Source of the DNA: Desulfosporosinus sp. HMP52
Lineage (GTDB): Bacteria > Bacillota > Desulfitobacteriia > Desulfitobacteriales > Desulfitobacteriaceae
Reading direction: 5' to 3'
NCBI RefSeq assembly: GCF_000765145.1
Contig: NZ_JMGA01000057.1
Location: 62,001 to 126,000, forward strand
DNA: 64,000 nucleotides
Translations under genes and position numbers: made by a program
The notes under the pieces: model-generated
Databases searched by the model: none
Seen by the model: the letters and a program-made list of their open reading frames with translations, nothing else
Told to the model about the DNA's origin: nothing
Shown here: positions 25,921 through 35,934 of the stretch, piece after piece
Layout of the letters: the number at the start of each line of letters is the position of its first letter
Position numbering within the stretch: position 1 is the first letter of the stretch

Positions 25921-26817
25921 TTAGTCTCCCCTAATCCCTTTCGACACACTTAACGTACCCCGTCCACGGAAATGATAGGACTCTCCAAATGCGGCACCAC
26001 CTAAAATCAAAATCGCACCAAATATTTGAACCATACTTAGCTGTTCGTTAAGAATAATTGCTGAGAACACCAGAGCAGATAAAGGGTCAATATAACTGCA
26101 GATGGCCACCGATTGGGCTGGGAGCTCATGAATTGAAGAAAAATACAAATAACAACCAACTCCAGTATTAACCATCCCGAGAATTAAAATGGGCATAATG
26201 CTTGACCGGGTTATAGAAATTGTACCTTCATGCATCCAAAAAGTGTATAAAGCTACTATCGTACAGGCGGTAATCAGTTGAACTAGGGTAATTTCCAGTC
26301 CGTCAAGTTCTTTCACCTTTTTATTGGAAATTATCATTGCAGCATAAAGCAACGCAGAAATTATTCCGCACATCAGTCCCCAAGACATTCCCCCTGTTAA
26401 AAAATCCGAACCGTTTACGAACACCATCCCCGAAGCAACCATGGTAATCCCAATCATTTTGTTGACCGTCATTTTTTCCTGGAATATGTAAGGTGCAGCT
26501 GCAATTACAATCACAGGTCCACAATAGTAGGCAAGAGTCGCGGTACTGACACTGGTTAACCGATAGGCCTCAAATAAAAATATCCAACTTAGCCCCATAG
26601 AAAATCCAGAACCCAGCAAATAAAACCATTGCTTTTTAATCTGCTCAAAATGGGGCTTTTTCCCTCCGACTATAAAAACAAGGCCCAAGAACAGACTGCC
26701 AATAATGGTTCTTGATAAGACTATTTCCGAACTGCTGAGCAAAATATAACTGGCCACTATGCCATTTGAACCAAAAATAAGCAGCGACAATATATATTTC
26801 AGGTATGATCTCGTCAT
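25921..26817 (-). CDS. EamA/DMT-family membrane transporter
   Basis: A 298-residue protein with ten predicted membrane helices in two EamA repeats. The second repeat shows the SYIDPLSALVFSAIILNEQLS pattern typical of drug/metabolite exporters. The start is ATG 26817 with AAAGGAAAG upstream. The family exports or imports amino acids, nucleosides or other metabolites; substrate unknown. It stands alone between the activase operon and a chemoreceptor gene. Confidence 0.85.
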   Translation of the reverse strand: MTRSYLKYILSLLIFGSNGIVASYILLSSSEIVLSRTIIGSLFLGLVFIVGGKKPHFEQIKKQWFYLLGSGFSMGLSWIFLFEAYRLTSVSTATLAYYCGPVIVIAAAPYIFQEKMTVNKMIGITMVASGMVFVNGSDFLTGGMSWGLMCGIISALLYAAMIISNKKVKELDGLEITLVQLITACTIVALYTFWMHEGTISITRSSIMPILILGMVNTGVGCYLYFSSIHELPAQSVAICSYIDPLSALVFSAIILNEQLSMVQIFGAILILGGAAFGESYHFRGRGTLSVSKGIRGD

Positions 26818-27003
26818 GAATTCCGCTTTCCTTTCGAACTTCTTTTCCTATTGTATTAATCTAACACGCCCTGCTTCTGTTGTGTAGCCTAAAAGTACTA
26901 TACGAGAAAATTCTCTTTTCCTAATCATGAAAATTCAAGATAGCTTTTCTAAACAGTGTTAGCAGCAAGATGTCATTCAGTTTGGCAAAAAAACGCAAAA
27001 ATC

Positions 27004-27032
27004 AAGACAGCCCTGAGAAACAGGGCTGTCTT
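27004..27032 (-). terminator. Terminator of the first chemoreceptor gene
   Basis: A perfect 12-bp stem (27004-27015 with 27021-27032), followed on the minus strand by ATTTTTGCG and a seven-T run, ten bases after the chemoreceptor stop. Confidence 0.85.
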
Positions 27033-27042
27033 AAATCTATGC

Positions 27043-28758
27043 TTAGACTTTAAACTTATGTATACTTTCCAATAACTCAGCAGCCATATTAGAAAGGCTT
27101 TGACTCGAAGCTGCGATCTGTTCCATAGAAGCAGTTTGTTCTTGGGTAGCCGCAGAGACGGTATGAGCCCGGTCTGCTGTACTGACGCAAATATCGGAAA
27201 CTTCTTGAACTGAAACCGTGATTTGCTGGCTGCCACTAGCCATATGTTGGATTGCCCCAGAGATTTCTCTCACTTTCTCTGATACCTGGTTGATTAAACC
27301 AGCAATGTCTGCAAAAGCAACTCCAGCATTATTGACAACTTCTGTACCTACTTTTACCTCGTGGGTTCCTGCATTCATAGCAGCAATCGCTTTTTTAGTA
27401 TCTTCTTGAACTTCACGAATCATTGCGGCAATCTGCTTGGTTGCTTCCTGAGACTGTTCGGCTAATTTTCGCACTTCTTCTGCTACAACTGCAAAGCCTC
27501 TACCGTTTTCTCCGGCTCGGGCAGCTTCAATAGCTGCATTTAAGGCAAGAAGATTGGTTTGAGCAGAGATTTCGGATATTGTTGTAACAATCTGATCGAT
27601 CTCAGTGGATTTTTCTCCTAACTCAGCAACAACTTCCGCTGAGGTCATAACGGTTTTTTCAATATTTGTCATCTGATCGACTGCTGAATTGATGGCTTTT
27701 CCTCCGTTTAGGGCTGATTGATCTGTTTTATCCGATAATGCGGCAACATCGTTGGTGTTAGCCGCTATTTGTTGAATACTTACTGACATCTGCTCTACGA
27801 TTCTAGAGGTTTCGTTGATTGCTGCTACCTGCTTTTCCGCTCCATCAGCCACCTCACTAATTGCATTAGCAACCTGGGCATTAGCATGAGCTGATTGTTC
27901 AGCCCCCGCAGATAGTTCTTCTGATGAAGAGGTTACCATATCGGCAGAGTCAGAAACTTGTTTTACCAAATTCCTCATGTTTTCTAACATTGTATTTATC
28001 GCTACACCAAGCCGACCTACTTCATCCTTTGAATTAACATTGACTTTATCTATGGCTAGATTTCCTTCTGCTACTTGCTGTATTCGATTTACCATTTCTC
28101 GAAGAGGATTTGTGATAATTCTAGAAACAATCAACCCAACTGTTACAGATATAATTAGTGCAGCTATGGTAATGACTATAATCATTTCTTTTGCCATATC
28201 GCTGCCGGAAATAGCCTTATCCTTTGCCTCATCAGCTTTTTTACTTTTATATTCAGCTAGCTCATTAAGAGAATTATTCACATCCATCATGAGGGGAACT
28301 GCATTTTGCGAGAACTCGTTATAAGCAATACTTTTTTGTCCACTAGCAGCTAACATCAATGCCTTTTCATGCTCAACTCCATAAGCATCAAGGTTATTTC
28401 TTATGGCCGTTAACTTTTCCAGCTCAAAAGAATCAAGGGTTGTTGTTTCATATTGACCCAAGAGAGATACTATTTCTTTTATCTGTTCCTGGATTTCATT
28501 TAAAGACTGTTTCTCGCTTTCCTTGTCTAAGTCGGTCAACATTATTTTCATGGATAACTCTTCAACCAATCTGTTGTCCGCCCGTATTTGATTAAGCCAT
28601 TTTACCGGTAGTAAATTGTTACTATACATATCTGTTATGCTTAAACTTACGGTATGGGTATAACGATTACCTACCAACCCTACTCCTAAGATAAAGAGAC
28701 TCATAAGAATGATTAGACTCATAATTTTTTTAGCAGTACTATTTCGAATTGTTTGCAT
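27043..28758 (-). CDS. Methyl-accepting chemotaxis protein with four-helix-bundle sensor
   Basis: A 571-residue receptor: a first membrane helix near residues 11-32, an extracytoplasmic helical bundle of the 4HB_MCP type (about 35-190), a second helix near 190-212, HAMP (about 213-265) and a long coiled-coil signalling domain. The hairpin tip reads [22 protein letters not shown]. It relays a ligand signal to CheA/CheW, none of which is in this window. Start ATG 28758 has GGAGGG upstream. A single-gene unit with its own terminator. Confidence 0.93.
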   Translation of the reverse strand: MQTIRNSTAKKIMSLIILMSLFILGVGLVGNRYTHTVSLSITDMYSNNLLPVKWLNQIRADNRLVEELSMKIMLTDLDKESEKQSLNEIQEQIKEIVSLLGQYETTTLDSFELEKLTAIRNNLDAYGVEHEKALMLAASGQKSIAYNEFSQNAVPLMMDVNNSLNELAEYKSKKADEAKDKAISGSDMAKEMIIVITIAALIISVTVGLIVSRIITNPLREMVNRIQQVAEGNLAIDKVNVNSKDEVGRLGVAINTMLENMRNLVKQVSDSADMVTSSSEELSAGAEQSAHANAQVANAISEVADGAEKQVAAINETSRIVEQMSVSIQQIAANTNDVAALSDKTDQSALNGGKAINSAVDQMTNIEKTVMTSAEVVAELGEKSTEIDQIVTTISEISAQTNLLALNAAIEAARAGENGRGFAVVAEEVRKLAEQSQEATKQIAAMIREVQEDTKKAIAAMNAGTHEVKVGTEVVNNAGVAFADIAGLINQVSEKVREISGAIQHMASGSQQITVSVQEVSDICVSTADRAHTVSAATQEQTASMEQIAASSQSLSNMAAELLESIHKFKV

Positions 28759-29144
28759 AGGAACCCTCCAGTTTTTTGTTTGTTAACTCATTCATATCGA
28801 TAAACCAAGTATGTATTTGACTCGTGAAATTGTATTGGGCCCTTTTTAATAATACCGTTTAATAAATTTGATGATCATTTATCAGATAGCTATTATTCGA
28901 TTGCACCTTTTTCCCGCACGATAAACGTCACTCACCTAAATATTACTTAGAAATTTCAACATGTTATAGCAGTTCTTATCCTCCTTCAAAACTTGTTCTG
29001 CTAATTATACTAAAGAAAAATAAAAATCCCCTGAACAAAGACTGAATCTTTGCTGAGGATTTCTATTTTCGGGGCTTTTCTATCGTTGTTTTTACAAACA
29101 AAGGTCACACCACACCATAACCAAGACCAAAAAACAAATTTGCT
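28759..29144. other. Intergenic region, 386 bases
   Basis: Contains the terminator of the downstream histidine kinase at its right end (29018-29062) and an AT-rich stretch above the chemoreceptor gene. I see no small gene or riboswitch that I could support. Confidence 0.5.
29018..29062 (-). terminator. Terminator of the histidine kinase gene
   Basis: Minus-strand hairpin with outer arms AAATCC/GGATTT and inner CAAAGA/TCTTTG, followed by TTATTTTTC. It lies about 80 bases after the kinase stop. Confidence 0.65.
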
Positions 29145-30524
29145 TTAGGCTTCCTTTTTCCTTAACTTGAAGTATACATAAAAACTAGTACCTGCAGGCC
29201 CAGTTTCAACACTTATTCTTCCGTTGTGACGTGCAACTATGCCATAACATACCGCCAACCCTAAACCAGTACCTTGCTCTTTGGTCGTATAAAATGGTGT
29301 GCCTAATTTCTCAAGTGTACTTTGTTCAATTCCATTACCTTGATCCGTTACGACTAGGGCTACTTCACTTTTAGTAGTAAAAGTTTTTATTTGTAAAAGT
29401 CCGCCTTTAGACATTGCTTCAAATCCATTTCGAACAAGATTTAATAACAACTGACGAATTTCCCCAATATTAAGTTGTAAATCCGCAACAGTATTTAACT
29501 CAGTAGTTAGTAATTTATCGTTGGTATTTGCATCCGCCTGGATCAACGGCAATGTAGATGTGATTATATCGTTAATATTATGCCATACCAACATAGTTGG
29601 TTTGTTTCTATTGATGGAAAGAAACTCCGAGAGAATTGAATTTGCTCGATCAAGTTCTTCTATCATAAGGTCAAAAAATTCTTTATCCTTTGACTCTTGC
29701 TTTTTCTTAAGCAATTGCAAAAAGCCTTTTACCGTTGTCATTGGATTTCGAACCTCATGACTAATACTAGCTGCCATTTCACCGATCAAATTTAATCTGT
29801 CAAGTTTGACCATCTCCATTTCAGCTCGTTTTCGGTCTAAGATTTCCTGTGTAAGTAATTCATTAACTGCTTGTAATTCTTTAGTTCGCTCTTTAACTAA
29901 ATCCTCAAGATAATACTTATGCCGCAGATCCTGATGCTTAAGCTTAAAAAGCAAGAAGGATATAAAATATGATATTAAAACTACTGAAAAAGTATTTATA
30001 TAGTTTCCCTGGCGTATGTCCGGATTCTCTTGATTAATAGTTAAAAAAATTGTTAACGTAGCAAATGATGAACCATACAAAAAAGCTTTGACCTTTAGGT
30101 TATAGTTGGAGATTACGGCTACAATAAGGCATCCGATTATGTAAACTGTAACTTGCCCATGGATCTTTTGATCGATACCAGAGACTACTGTTGTTTCGAA
30201 TAGGAGAAAAAAAGAATAAAACACGACGTAAAATTTGTGAGCTAAAGTTATCTCATTGGCGGTTTGAACTATTATTCTATTGGAAGCAAAAATACATAGA
30301 ATTGACACCAACCCCAAACTGACATGAGAAAGGAATAGATAATAATAACTATTATTAATAGTCCAAAGACCCCTGGTTATGTTTAGATAATCGATAAAAA
30401 GCAACACCAAGTTTAAAAAGAACATTATAATTGAAAACTTTCGTGTTAGATTAAAATTTTGATAGGTTATTATCTTTTCAATGGCGTTTTCATTTTCTTC
30501 CTTTATCTGTTGTAACTGTAACAA
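29145..30524 (-). CDS. Sensor histidine kinase with six-helix membrane input shared with the HD-GYP protein
   Basis: A 459-residue kinase. Residues about 25-190 form a six-helix membrane domain with DYLN..RGLW, HGQVTVY and NPDIRQGNYIN, matching the HD-GYP protein at 6841-8154. A coiled coil (about 195-240) precedes the H-box SISHEVRNPMTTVKG (near residue 255), N-box LLNLVRNGFEAM and G-boxes DQGNGIE and GTGLGLAV, as in KinB/ResE-like kinases. The preferred start is TTG 30524, because AGAGAGG lies eight bases upstream; the frame continues to GTG 30554, which has no ribosome site. No response-regulator gene is adjacent. The 5' leader contains a GC-rich structured segment. Confidence 0.83.
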   Translation of the reverse strand: MLQLQQIKEENENAIEKIITYQNFNLTRKFSIIMFFLNLVLLFIDYLNITRGLWTINNSYYYLFLSHVSLGLVSILCIFASNRIIVQTANEITLAHKFYVVFYSFFLLFETTVVSGIDQKIHGQVTVYIIGCLIVAVISNYNLKVKAFLYGSSFATLTIFLTINQENPDIRQGNYINTFSVVLISYFISFLLFKLKHQDLRHKYYLEDLVKERTKELQAVNELLTQEILDRKRAEMEMVKLDRLNLIGEMAASISHEVRNPMTTVKGFLQLLKKKQESKDKEFFDLMIEELDRANSILSEFLSINRNKPTMLVWHNINDIITSTLPLIQADANTNDKLLTTELNTVADLQLNIGEIRQLLLNLVRNGFEAMSKGGLLQIKTFTTKSEVALVVTDQGNGIEQSTLEKLGTPFYTTKEQGTGLGLAVCYGIVARHNGRISVETGPAGTSFYVYFKLRKKEA

Positions 30525-30675
30525 ATGTAGTACCTCTCTTACTTTATCTCTCACAACAGATATTCAATTCAATTATCGTTTATCCTCTTTTTTATCCCTT
30601 TTCGTTTTCTCTACATGGCTTTATTTTGAAGGATAGGTTACTTGCTTCCGATATTGGTTCCCTGTACGGCAACTT

Positions 30676-30871
30676 ATAATATCTATGTTAACAACATATT
30701 ATATCTGGAAAGCTGACTCGCTGAAGTCATCAGTCAAATCCTCGGTACCTGGCCTCTTCGCCCTGGTTGCAGTCAGCGCATTCTCCTCGGGAAGTTCCCG
30801 GAGGATAATTGCCGGGGTAGCTCAACCCAACCCAGGAAAAAACCAACTCGGGCAGCGTAGTTCATCCAGTT
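30676..30871 (-). other. GC-rich, highly foldable intergenic segment upstream of the kinase
   Basis: Between the second chemoreceptor and the kinase there is a segment much richer in G+C than the surrounding spacers. It contains a 7-bp closing stem (30712-30718 with 30771-30777), an inner CTGA/TCAG hairpin, a hairpin at 30785-30804 with one bulged G, and a GGGT/ACCC hairpin at 30815-30828. Just outside lies an 8-bp inverted repeat TATAATAT/ATATTATA (30675-30682 with 30696-30703) that includes a possible minus-strand -10. This looks like a structured RNA or leader on the minus strand, but it matches no riboswitch that I can identify by eye. Confidence 0.45.
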
Positions 30872-32383
30872 TTAATTTAATAACATCCCCTTAAGTTCAT
30901 GCCACTTGCAATTAATATTGTTTACATTAACAAGCATATTAGACATGTCAGCGTTCTGAGCTTGAATCGAAGCCAAGAATTCCTCATTTGTGGCTGAATG
31001 CTGTTCGGCTATTGCTGATATACTCCCTATTTGATCATTTATTTTAACGAAATTTCCAAATACCTGTTGAGTTATTCCAGACTCCTTTTTCAACAATTGA
31101 TTTTCTTGATTATTGGTATCCTTTAGCTCATTAAAAAATTGAGTCACATCCAATATTAAATCATTTCCTAATTCAATTGCACTAACGCCAGACTTTATCT
31201 GAGTTGTTGCAAGATTCACTTTATCTATAATATTTTGGGTTACCCTGCTAATACTTGCAGCAGTTGCTGCACTTTCCTCTGCAAGCTTTCTAACTTCTTC
31301 AGCAACAACTGCAAAGCCCCTGCCGTTCTCTCCCGCTCTGGCTGCTTCAATGCTCGCGTTTAGGGCAAGTAAATTTGTCTGACTTGCAATTTGCGTGATT
31401 CCCTCTAAAAACAAACTTATTTCATCAATGCTGACTTTAAGAACTTCAACTGTTTCCATGGCTGTAAGAACAGACGTACTCACCGTCTTCATCTGGATAT
31501 TCATTTGATTAATTTTATTTGAGCTATCCTCAACTTTGATAACCATATTACCGGAAGTTTTTGCAACGATGTCAGATATTTTATTATTCTCAGCTACTAG
31601 TGTTTTGGCATTTAACATATTGTAGTTGATATCCTCTATGTTTACTGCTTGTTCCTGAACTCCTACTGCTACTTCCGTCATGGCGACCACTATGTGGTCA
31701 TTCGACTGTTTTATTGCTTCAATATTTTTGCTAAAACTGCTTAATTCGAGATCAAACACTGTTGATACTTCACTAACCTTATGCATCGTAAGCTGCAACT
31801 TATCTAGTAATTCCCCGGTCTCTTTTTCTTTGGAGACGACCGAATCAACCAGATCTCTTCCCCATTTTGTCAGGTAAAATATTAGAATTACAGACACATT
31901 GAAATATACAAGAGGCCTTGTTAGCCCTGAAGCAGGGCTAGTAGTATTTGTCAACGCTAAGGGATGCATGACATACGTTGTAATTATTATTGTGTCTATG
32001 ACTCCTCCAACAATTAATACGAGCGCCTTTTCAAAATATAGAGCCGACATTGAAAAAGCTAGCATCAATAACATGAAACTACCAATACTAGGACTTTGGA
32101 TATTTGTTTGTAAGGCGATTAATGATATTACAATACTAAATACGCCACCTTTAACCTGTTCCTTGATCGGAACAAAGTAAACGGATGTACTGATTACCAG
32201 AACGATAAGCACTTTTACTGAATTCGTAAAAAACAAAGTGTCAAATCCATTATAAATAAGACTTTCGAGCAAAATTAAAATATCCGCACCATAGATAACA
32301 CTTAAATTGACTTTACTCACTCTTTTTAGATCATATCCCGTTGCAGTTATATGCAAGTTAAATTCCCCTTCTTTTTGAGACAT
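30872..32383 (-). CDS. Methyl-accepting chemotaxis-like protein with polytopic membrane input
   Basis: A 503-residue receptor. The first 190 residues are about six membrane helices with almost no extracytoplasmic loop, so the sensed signal is likely intramembrane or cytoplasmic. The rest is the signalling coiled coil with tip [26 protein letters not shown]. No HAMP domain is obvious. ATG 32383 is used, but its ribosome site is weak; a TTG at 32356 preceded by AAGGGG is an alternative start. Partner chemotaxis genes are absent from the window. Confidence 0.85.
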   Translation of the reverse strand: MSQKEGEFNLHITATGYDLKRVSKVNLSVIYGADILILLESLIYNGFDTLFFTNSVKVLIVLVISTSVYFVPIKEQVKGGVFSIVISLIALQTNIQSPSIGSFMLLMLAFSMSALYFEKALVLIVGGVIDTIIITTYVMHPLALTNTTSPASGLTRPLVYFNVSVILIFYLTKWGRDLVDSVVSKEKETGELLDKLQLTMHKVSEVSTVFDLELSSFSKNIEAIKQSNDHIVVAMTEVAVGVQEQAVNIEDINYNMLNAKTLVAENNKISDIVAKTSGNMVIKVEDSSNKINQMNIQMKTVSTSVLTAMETVEVLKVSIDEISLFLEGITQIASQTNLLALNASIEAARAGENGRGFAVVAEEVRKLAEESAATAASISRVTQNIIDKVNLATTQIKSGVSAIELGNDLILDVTQFFNELKDTNNQENQLLKKESGITQQVFGNFVKINDQIGSISAIAEQHSATNEEFLASIQAQNADMSNMLVNVNNINCKWHELKGMLLN

Positions 32384-32765
32384 ATTTCACATGGCACTTT
32401 TTAAGTAAACCCCATGTTTCATCCTAAACGCCCTTAAATATATCATTAAAATTTAAATTAAACAATAGCCTCCATTAATTTGACATTGTAAATCAAATCT
32501 ATACACAAATTGTAATTCTCCAAAATGCTGAAGAAAGTAGTCTGTTGGCTTCAACCCTATGTTAAATATTAAGACAGGTATCACCTGCCTGCGGTCTCCA
32601 AATTAAGCGCATAACTACGTGAGGTGATGCTAATCATAATAGAATTTATAATGGACAGTATAAAATTGATTTCATTCTAGAATGCAAAAAAGCCTTGAGC
32701 AGTACATATTCATGTACCTCAAGGCTTCCGTTTTTATGTATCTCCACCACATTCGAGGGTTTGAT
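32384..32765. other. Intergenic region between the chemoreceptor gene and ssrA
   Basis: AT-rich, 382 bases. It holds the ssrA terminator (32684-32727). A plus-strand frame of 17 codons (32627-32680), preceded by GAGGTG, is probably chance. Nothing else is recognisable. Confidence 0.5.
32684..32727 (-). terminator. Terminator of ssrA
   Basis: Perfect 10-bp stem (32690-32699 with 32718-32727) followed by six T residues on the minus strand, about 40 bases below the tmRNA 3' end. A shorter T-run on the plus side makes it weakly bidirectional. Confidence 0.85.
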
Positions 32766-33117
32766 TGGTGGAGGCGAGGGGACTTGCACCCCTGTATCGA
32801 AGAACGACCACAAAAGCGTCTACGCGTGTGTCCTTTAATTTAAGTTTCGCCAGTCTTGACTCCTAAAGGCAAGGATTCAGTTCAGGCTAGCTCGATGATC
32901 TTAGCTAATGTCTCCGAGCATTGACATTAGAGCGTCCTACTTAATTGACACTCTGACCCTTCATCGTAGGTTCTGAAGGCAGAATGCTAGCGGCACTTAG
33001 GCAGCTAGAGCGTAATTGTTTTCGTTAACTATTTTTGCCCACCGTTTAACGAGACCAGGTGGAATCTCGACGCGCAACTCTTGCCACCGCTTCCCCGAGC
33101 GAGTCTAAAACGCCCCC
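32766..33117 (-). ncRNA. ssrA: Transfer-messenger RNA (tmRNA)
   Basis: 352 bases. The 5' end GGGGGCG pairs with CGCCTCC before the genomically encoded ACCA 3' end, and the T-arm GGTGCAAGTCCCC precedes it. The internal tag frame (33029-32997) reads V-N-E-N-N-Y-A-L-A-A then TAA, ending in the canonical YALAA protease tag. The first tag codon appears to be GTT rather than the usual alanine codon. With SmpB (next gene) it rescues stalled ribosomes and marks the incomplete protein for degradation. The one-piece organisation is typical of Firmicutes. Confidence 0.96.
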
Positions 33118-33138
33118 GTAAAAATTAACTACAAACAT

Positions 33139-33166
33139 AGTATACCACATTTTTGTTTAAAGCAAA
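33139..33166 (-). promoter_or_regulatory. Promoter of ssrA
   Basis: Minus-strand TTTGCT (33161-33166), 16-base spacer and TATACT (33139-33144), placed 21 bases before the mature tmRNA 5' end, as expected for a precursor trimmed by RNase P. Confidence 0.7.
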
Positions 33167-33327
33167 GTGAATAACCCTGGAATAATTACTTCTTTATGGA
33201 AAAGACATTCTGGGAACGATTAATCTTACGGAAGTTTAAGATTAAATGTTTTTTCTTTTATCCTAAACAAGTTACTGCCCATTCCAAATTTACATATATC
33301 ACTTATATTATATAAACAGATTAATTT

Positions 33328-33798
33328 TCAATAATTTTTATTCCGATCTCTTAAGGCACGCTCTATATCACGTTTTCCTTCACGTTCCGCAAGAGCCTGA
33401 CGTTTATCATAATTTTTCTTCCCTTGACCAACAGCCAATTCGACTTTGGCCATCCCTTTCTTTAAATATATTTTAATCGGGATCAAGGTTAGCCCTTGCT
33501 GCTGAATTTTACCGATTAGTTTACTTATTTCCGCCCGGTGAAGTAGCAGTTTACGAGGCCTAAGGGGATCGTGATTGAATCGGTTACCCTGTTCATAGGG
33601 GCTGATATGCAGCTGGTGAACCCAAATTTCACCCTCGTCTAATTTTGCATAGCTGTCCTTTAAATTAACCCGTCCATTACGAATAGATTTAATTTCAGTT
33701 CCGGTGAGAATAATCCCAGCTTCGATTCTATCCTCAATATAATAATCGTGGAACGCCTTACGATTTTCGGCAACAACTTTAATTCCTCCAGAAGGCAT
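33328..33798 (-). CDS. smpB: SsrA-binding protein
   Basis: A 156-residue small basic protein with the SmpB signatures [38 protein letters not shown] and the basic C-terminal tail [15 protein letters not shown], which enters the decoding centre. It binds tmRNA and carries it to stalled ribosomes. The start is ATG 33798 with AGGAGGA seven bases upstream; the frame is open further to 33855 without a site. The partner RNA gene lies 210 bases downstream on the same strand. Confidence 0.97.
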   Translation of the reverse strand: MPSGGIKVVAENRKAFHDYYIEDRIEAGIILTGTEIKSIRNGRVNLKDSYAKLDEGEIWVHQLHISPYEQGNRFNHDPLRPRKLLLHRAEISKLIGKIQQQGLTLIPIKIYLKKGMAKVELAVGQGKKNYDKRQALAEREGKRDIERALRDRNKNY

Positions 33799-33944
33799 AT
33801 TAATCCTCCTCTCATCAAGTACTTCAGTATAACACAAACTTCCTATTATAACCAAATGTTAAGAATCGACGACCTAATACTTTAGACAACCTCTAGCTAA
33901 TAACACAAGCCAAAATCGTTTAGCAATGAGAATCTAGAATTACC

Positions 33945-34499
33945 CTATAGCTCCAATTCCTTCGAAATCCCCTGCATCCCCTCTAAGCCTAATCCTAAAA
34001 ACTCCTCTAACGTAAGTCCCAGCTCACTGCAGCTGAGAATCTGCTGTCGATTTGCCCCCTTGGCAAAGGCCTTTTGATCGAATTTCTTAAGGAGGAAAGG
34101 CACATCTACCCCTGAAAGCTTCTTATCCGGTCGGATAAGAGCCCCGGCTACAATCAGCCCCGTCATAGGGTCTGTTGCATAAAGAGCCTTATCCAACAAG
34201 GAGTTGCGGGGTAGCCCGTGCCTCTCATTGTGTACTTTTACAGCATAAATAAGGTCTTGAGGGAAACCTAGGCTCTCTAAAATTTCCGCTCCTTTAAGCG
34301 AATGGACTTCAGGCTGTTCTTTGGTATCCTCATAATCAATATCATGGAGCAGGCCGGCCATTCCCCACAAATCAGGATCTTGATCAAAATGCTTGGCTAA
34401 ACGAATAAGGACTGCTTCTGTTGATATCATATGTTTTAGTAGATTTTTATTATCCACATACTTCGTTAATTCTGCGTATGCTTCTGCTCTTGTCATCAT
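33945..34499 (-). CDS. HD-domain phosphohydrolase-family protein
   Basis: A 184-residue protein with His22 (KHMISTEAV), the HD pair in GLLHDIDYEDT and a downstream KVHNERHG histidine, the metal-binding pattern of HD hydrolases of the HDIG-related type. The substrate, probably a phosphate ester or nucleotide, is unknown. Start ATG 34499 (or 34496) has GGAAGCGGG upstream. It lies between the esterase and smpB, the place where rnr (RNase R) is found in many Firmicutes. Confidence 0.8.
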   Translation of the reverse strand: MMTRAEAYAELTKYVDNKNLLKHMISTEAVLIRLAKHFDQDPDLWGMAGLLHDIDYEDTKEQPEVHSLKGAEILESLGFPQDLIYAVKVHNERHGLPRNSLLDKALYATDPMTGLIVAGALIRPDKKLSGVDVPFLLKKFDQKAFAKGANRQQILSCSELGLTLEEFLGLGLEGMQGISKELEL

Positions 34500-34620
34500 T
34501 GATTAATCCCGCTTCCTTTCATTTCAAGAACTTTCCCTTTCCTCACAGGACAAGTTCTTGCCAACTCATGTATCTAAGACACAATCAAACTATATCCATT
34601 AGTCTGATTCAATGTCGTTT

Positions 34621-35442
34621 TTAATCGTGATTGTATTTCTTCTGATCAAACTGTTGAAGAAACTTATGAACCTTTAAAAAAACTTCTTCGCGTTCTTGAC
34701 CAAGCGTTAAAATATGTCCGGATTTTTCCCAATAGATTACCTCAGGATTGACCTGTCTGATTTTCTTCCTAATAATCTCTACACTGACAGGTTTAACGGT
34801 TAAATCTTTAGTGCTTTGCATTAATAATGACGGACACTTTATTGTCTGAAGTTTATTGCGTACTTGACGAATCCCTTTATTCAAAGAAATTAAGGCATCC
34901 ACCGGAACCCGTTCATAGACAAAACGCTCAGCTAGTGGGTCATGTTTTAACAATGCTGGTTTATCCTTTTCCGCTTTTTTAGGATTTAACTTTTTTCCTC
35001 TCCAAGAAAACGGTTTATTCTTCTCAACAAAGGTCATAAATGGCTTAATGAGCCGAACGAAACGAGTTCTCCTGTCCGCCAGAACCATGGGGGCATTCAT
35101 ACTGATAAGTCCATCGATTAGACCCAGAGTCCCCAGATGAAGAGTCAATAGTCCTCCCATGGATAATCCTACTCCAATTACAGTATCACAAGTTTCTCTA
35201 AGCTTTCTAACCCCACCGACTGCGTCTTTAGTCCAATCCTCCCAACCGGTTGTTGCCATCTGTTCCGGAGTTGTCCCATGACCCGACAGTTGGACTCCCA
35301 GGATTGTCCATCCGAGCTGGGCTAAGCGTTCACCCATCAACCTCACTTCTGAAGGGGATCCGGAAAAACCATGAATCAGCAGGCAGCCCACATGATTGCC
35401 CGGAAAAAAGAAGGGCTCTACTAAGCGTCTTTGTGGTTCCAT
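34621..35442 (-). CDS. Alpha/beta hydrolase, carboxylesterase of the YvaK/Est30 type
   Basis: A 273-residue hydrolase with oxyanion motif LLIHGFSGSP, nucleophile Ser94 in GLSMGG, a likely acid in the STKDLTV segment and catalytic His in KSGHILT, the triad of Est30-like carboxylesterases. It cleaves short-chain esters or monoacylglycerols. The position downstream of secG matches the conserved secG-yvaK-rnr-smpB order of Bacilli and supports the assignment. ATG 35442 has AGGAGG about ten bases upstream; a GTG at 35451 lies too close to that site. Confidence 0.87.
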   Translation of the reverse strand: MEPQRRLVEPFFFPGNHVGCLLIHGFSGSPSEVRLMGERLAQLGWTILGVQLSGHGTTPEQMATTGWEDWTKDAVGGVRKLRETCDTVIGVGLSMGGLLTLHLGTLGLIDGLISMNAPMVLADRRTRFVRLIKPFMTFVEKNKPFSWRGKKLNPKKAEKDKPALLKHDPLAERFVYERVPVDALISLNKGIRQVRNKLQTIKCPSLLMQSTKDLTVKPVSVEIIRKKIRQVNPEVIYWEKSGHILTLGQEREEVFLKVHKFLQQFDQKKYNHD

Positions 35443-35709
35443 CCAATACACTCCTCCTAACCGATTTCGTGATTCATTCTTTGAGTTCGATTATTGTGTC
35501 GGTATCGAGAGAATCCATAAGATTATGCCCTAAGGCAGCTTTTTGGCCTTCACCTGAAGTAAAAATTATTATAATAATGCCGTATATATCACCCTAGAAA
35601 GCAAGTAGGCTTTGCACTTATTCTATCAACTAGATTAACCGGATACAAATAAATAGCACAGAAGGGCACCTCATACGAAGTACCCCTCTTTGTTGGCTTT
35701 ATAGCTTAA

Positions 35710-35934
35710 CTACGAAACGATGGCTAACCCCAAAGAACTTAGCAAAAAGACAGCTGCTAAAACACCCGTAGCTTTAGCAAATAATTCGTCCATGCCTTTC
35801 TTCTTGCCGAAAATAGCCTCTCCAGCACCAGTAATAGCTCCTGATAATCCTGCACTTCTTCCGGACTGTAGCAAGACAGCTGCAATCAGCCCTATCGAAC
35901 TGAGTATTAAAAGAATTATTAATGCAATTTGCAA
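35710..35934 (-). CDS. secG: Preprotein translocase subunit SecG
   Basis: A 74-residue protein with two membrane helices (residues 2-21 and about 54-73) and a glycine-rich loop containing LQSGRSAGLSGAITG, typical of SecG. It assists SecYEG in protein export. The start is TTG 35934, supported by AGGGGGTG seven bases upstream. Last gene of the glycolytic operon region, 116 bases after eno. Confidence 0.95.
   Translation of the reverse strand: MQIALIILLILSSIGLIAAVLLQSGRSAGLSGAITGAGEAIFGKKKGMDELFAKATGVLAAVFLLSSLGLAIVS

Noticed and set aside
30711-30860. Molybdenum-cofactor, c-di-GMP or c-di-AMP riboswitch
   Set aside because: Only short fragments resemble these motifs and the order of conserved blocks is wrong; reported only as an unidentified structured segment.
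32627-32680. 17-codon plus-strand frame preceded by GAGGTG and followed by a hairpin
   Set aside because: Too short, no convincing promoter, and the hairpin is already explained as the ssrA terminator; it does not match known small toxins.
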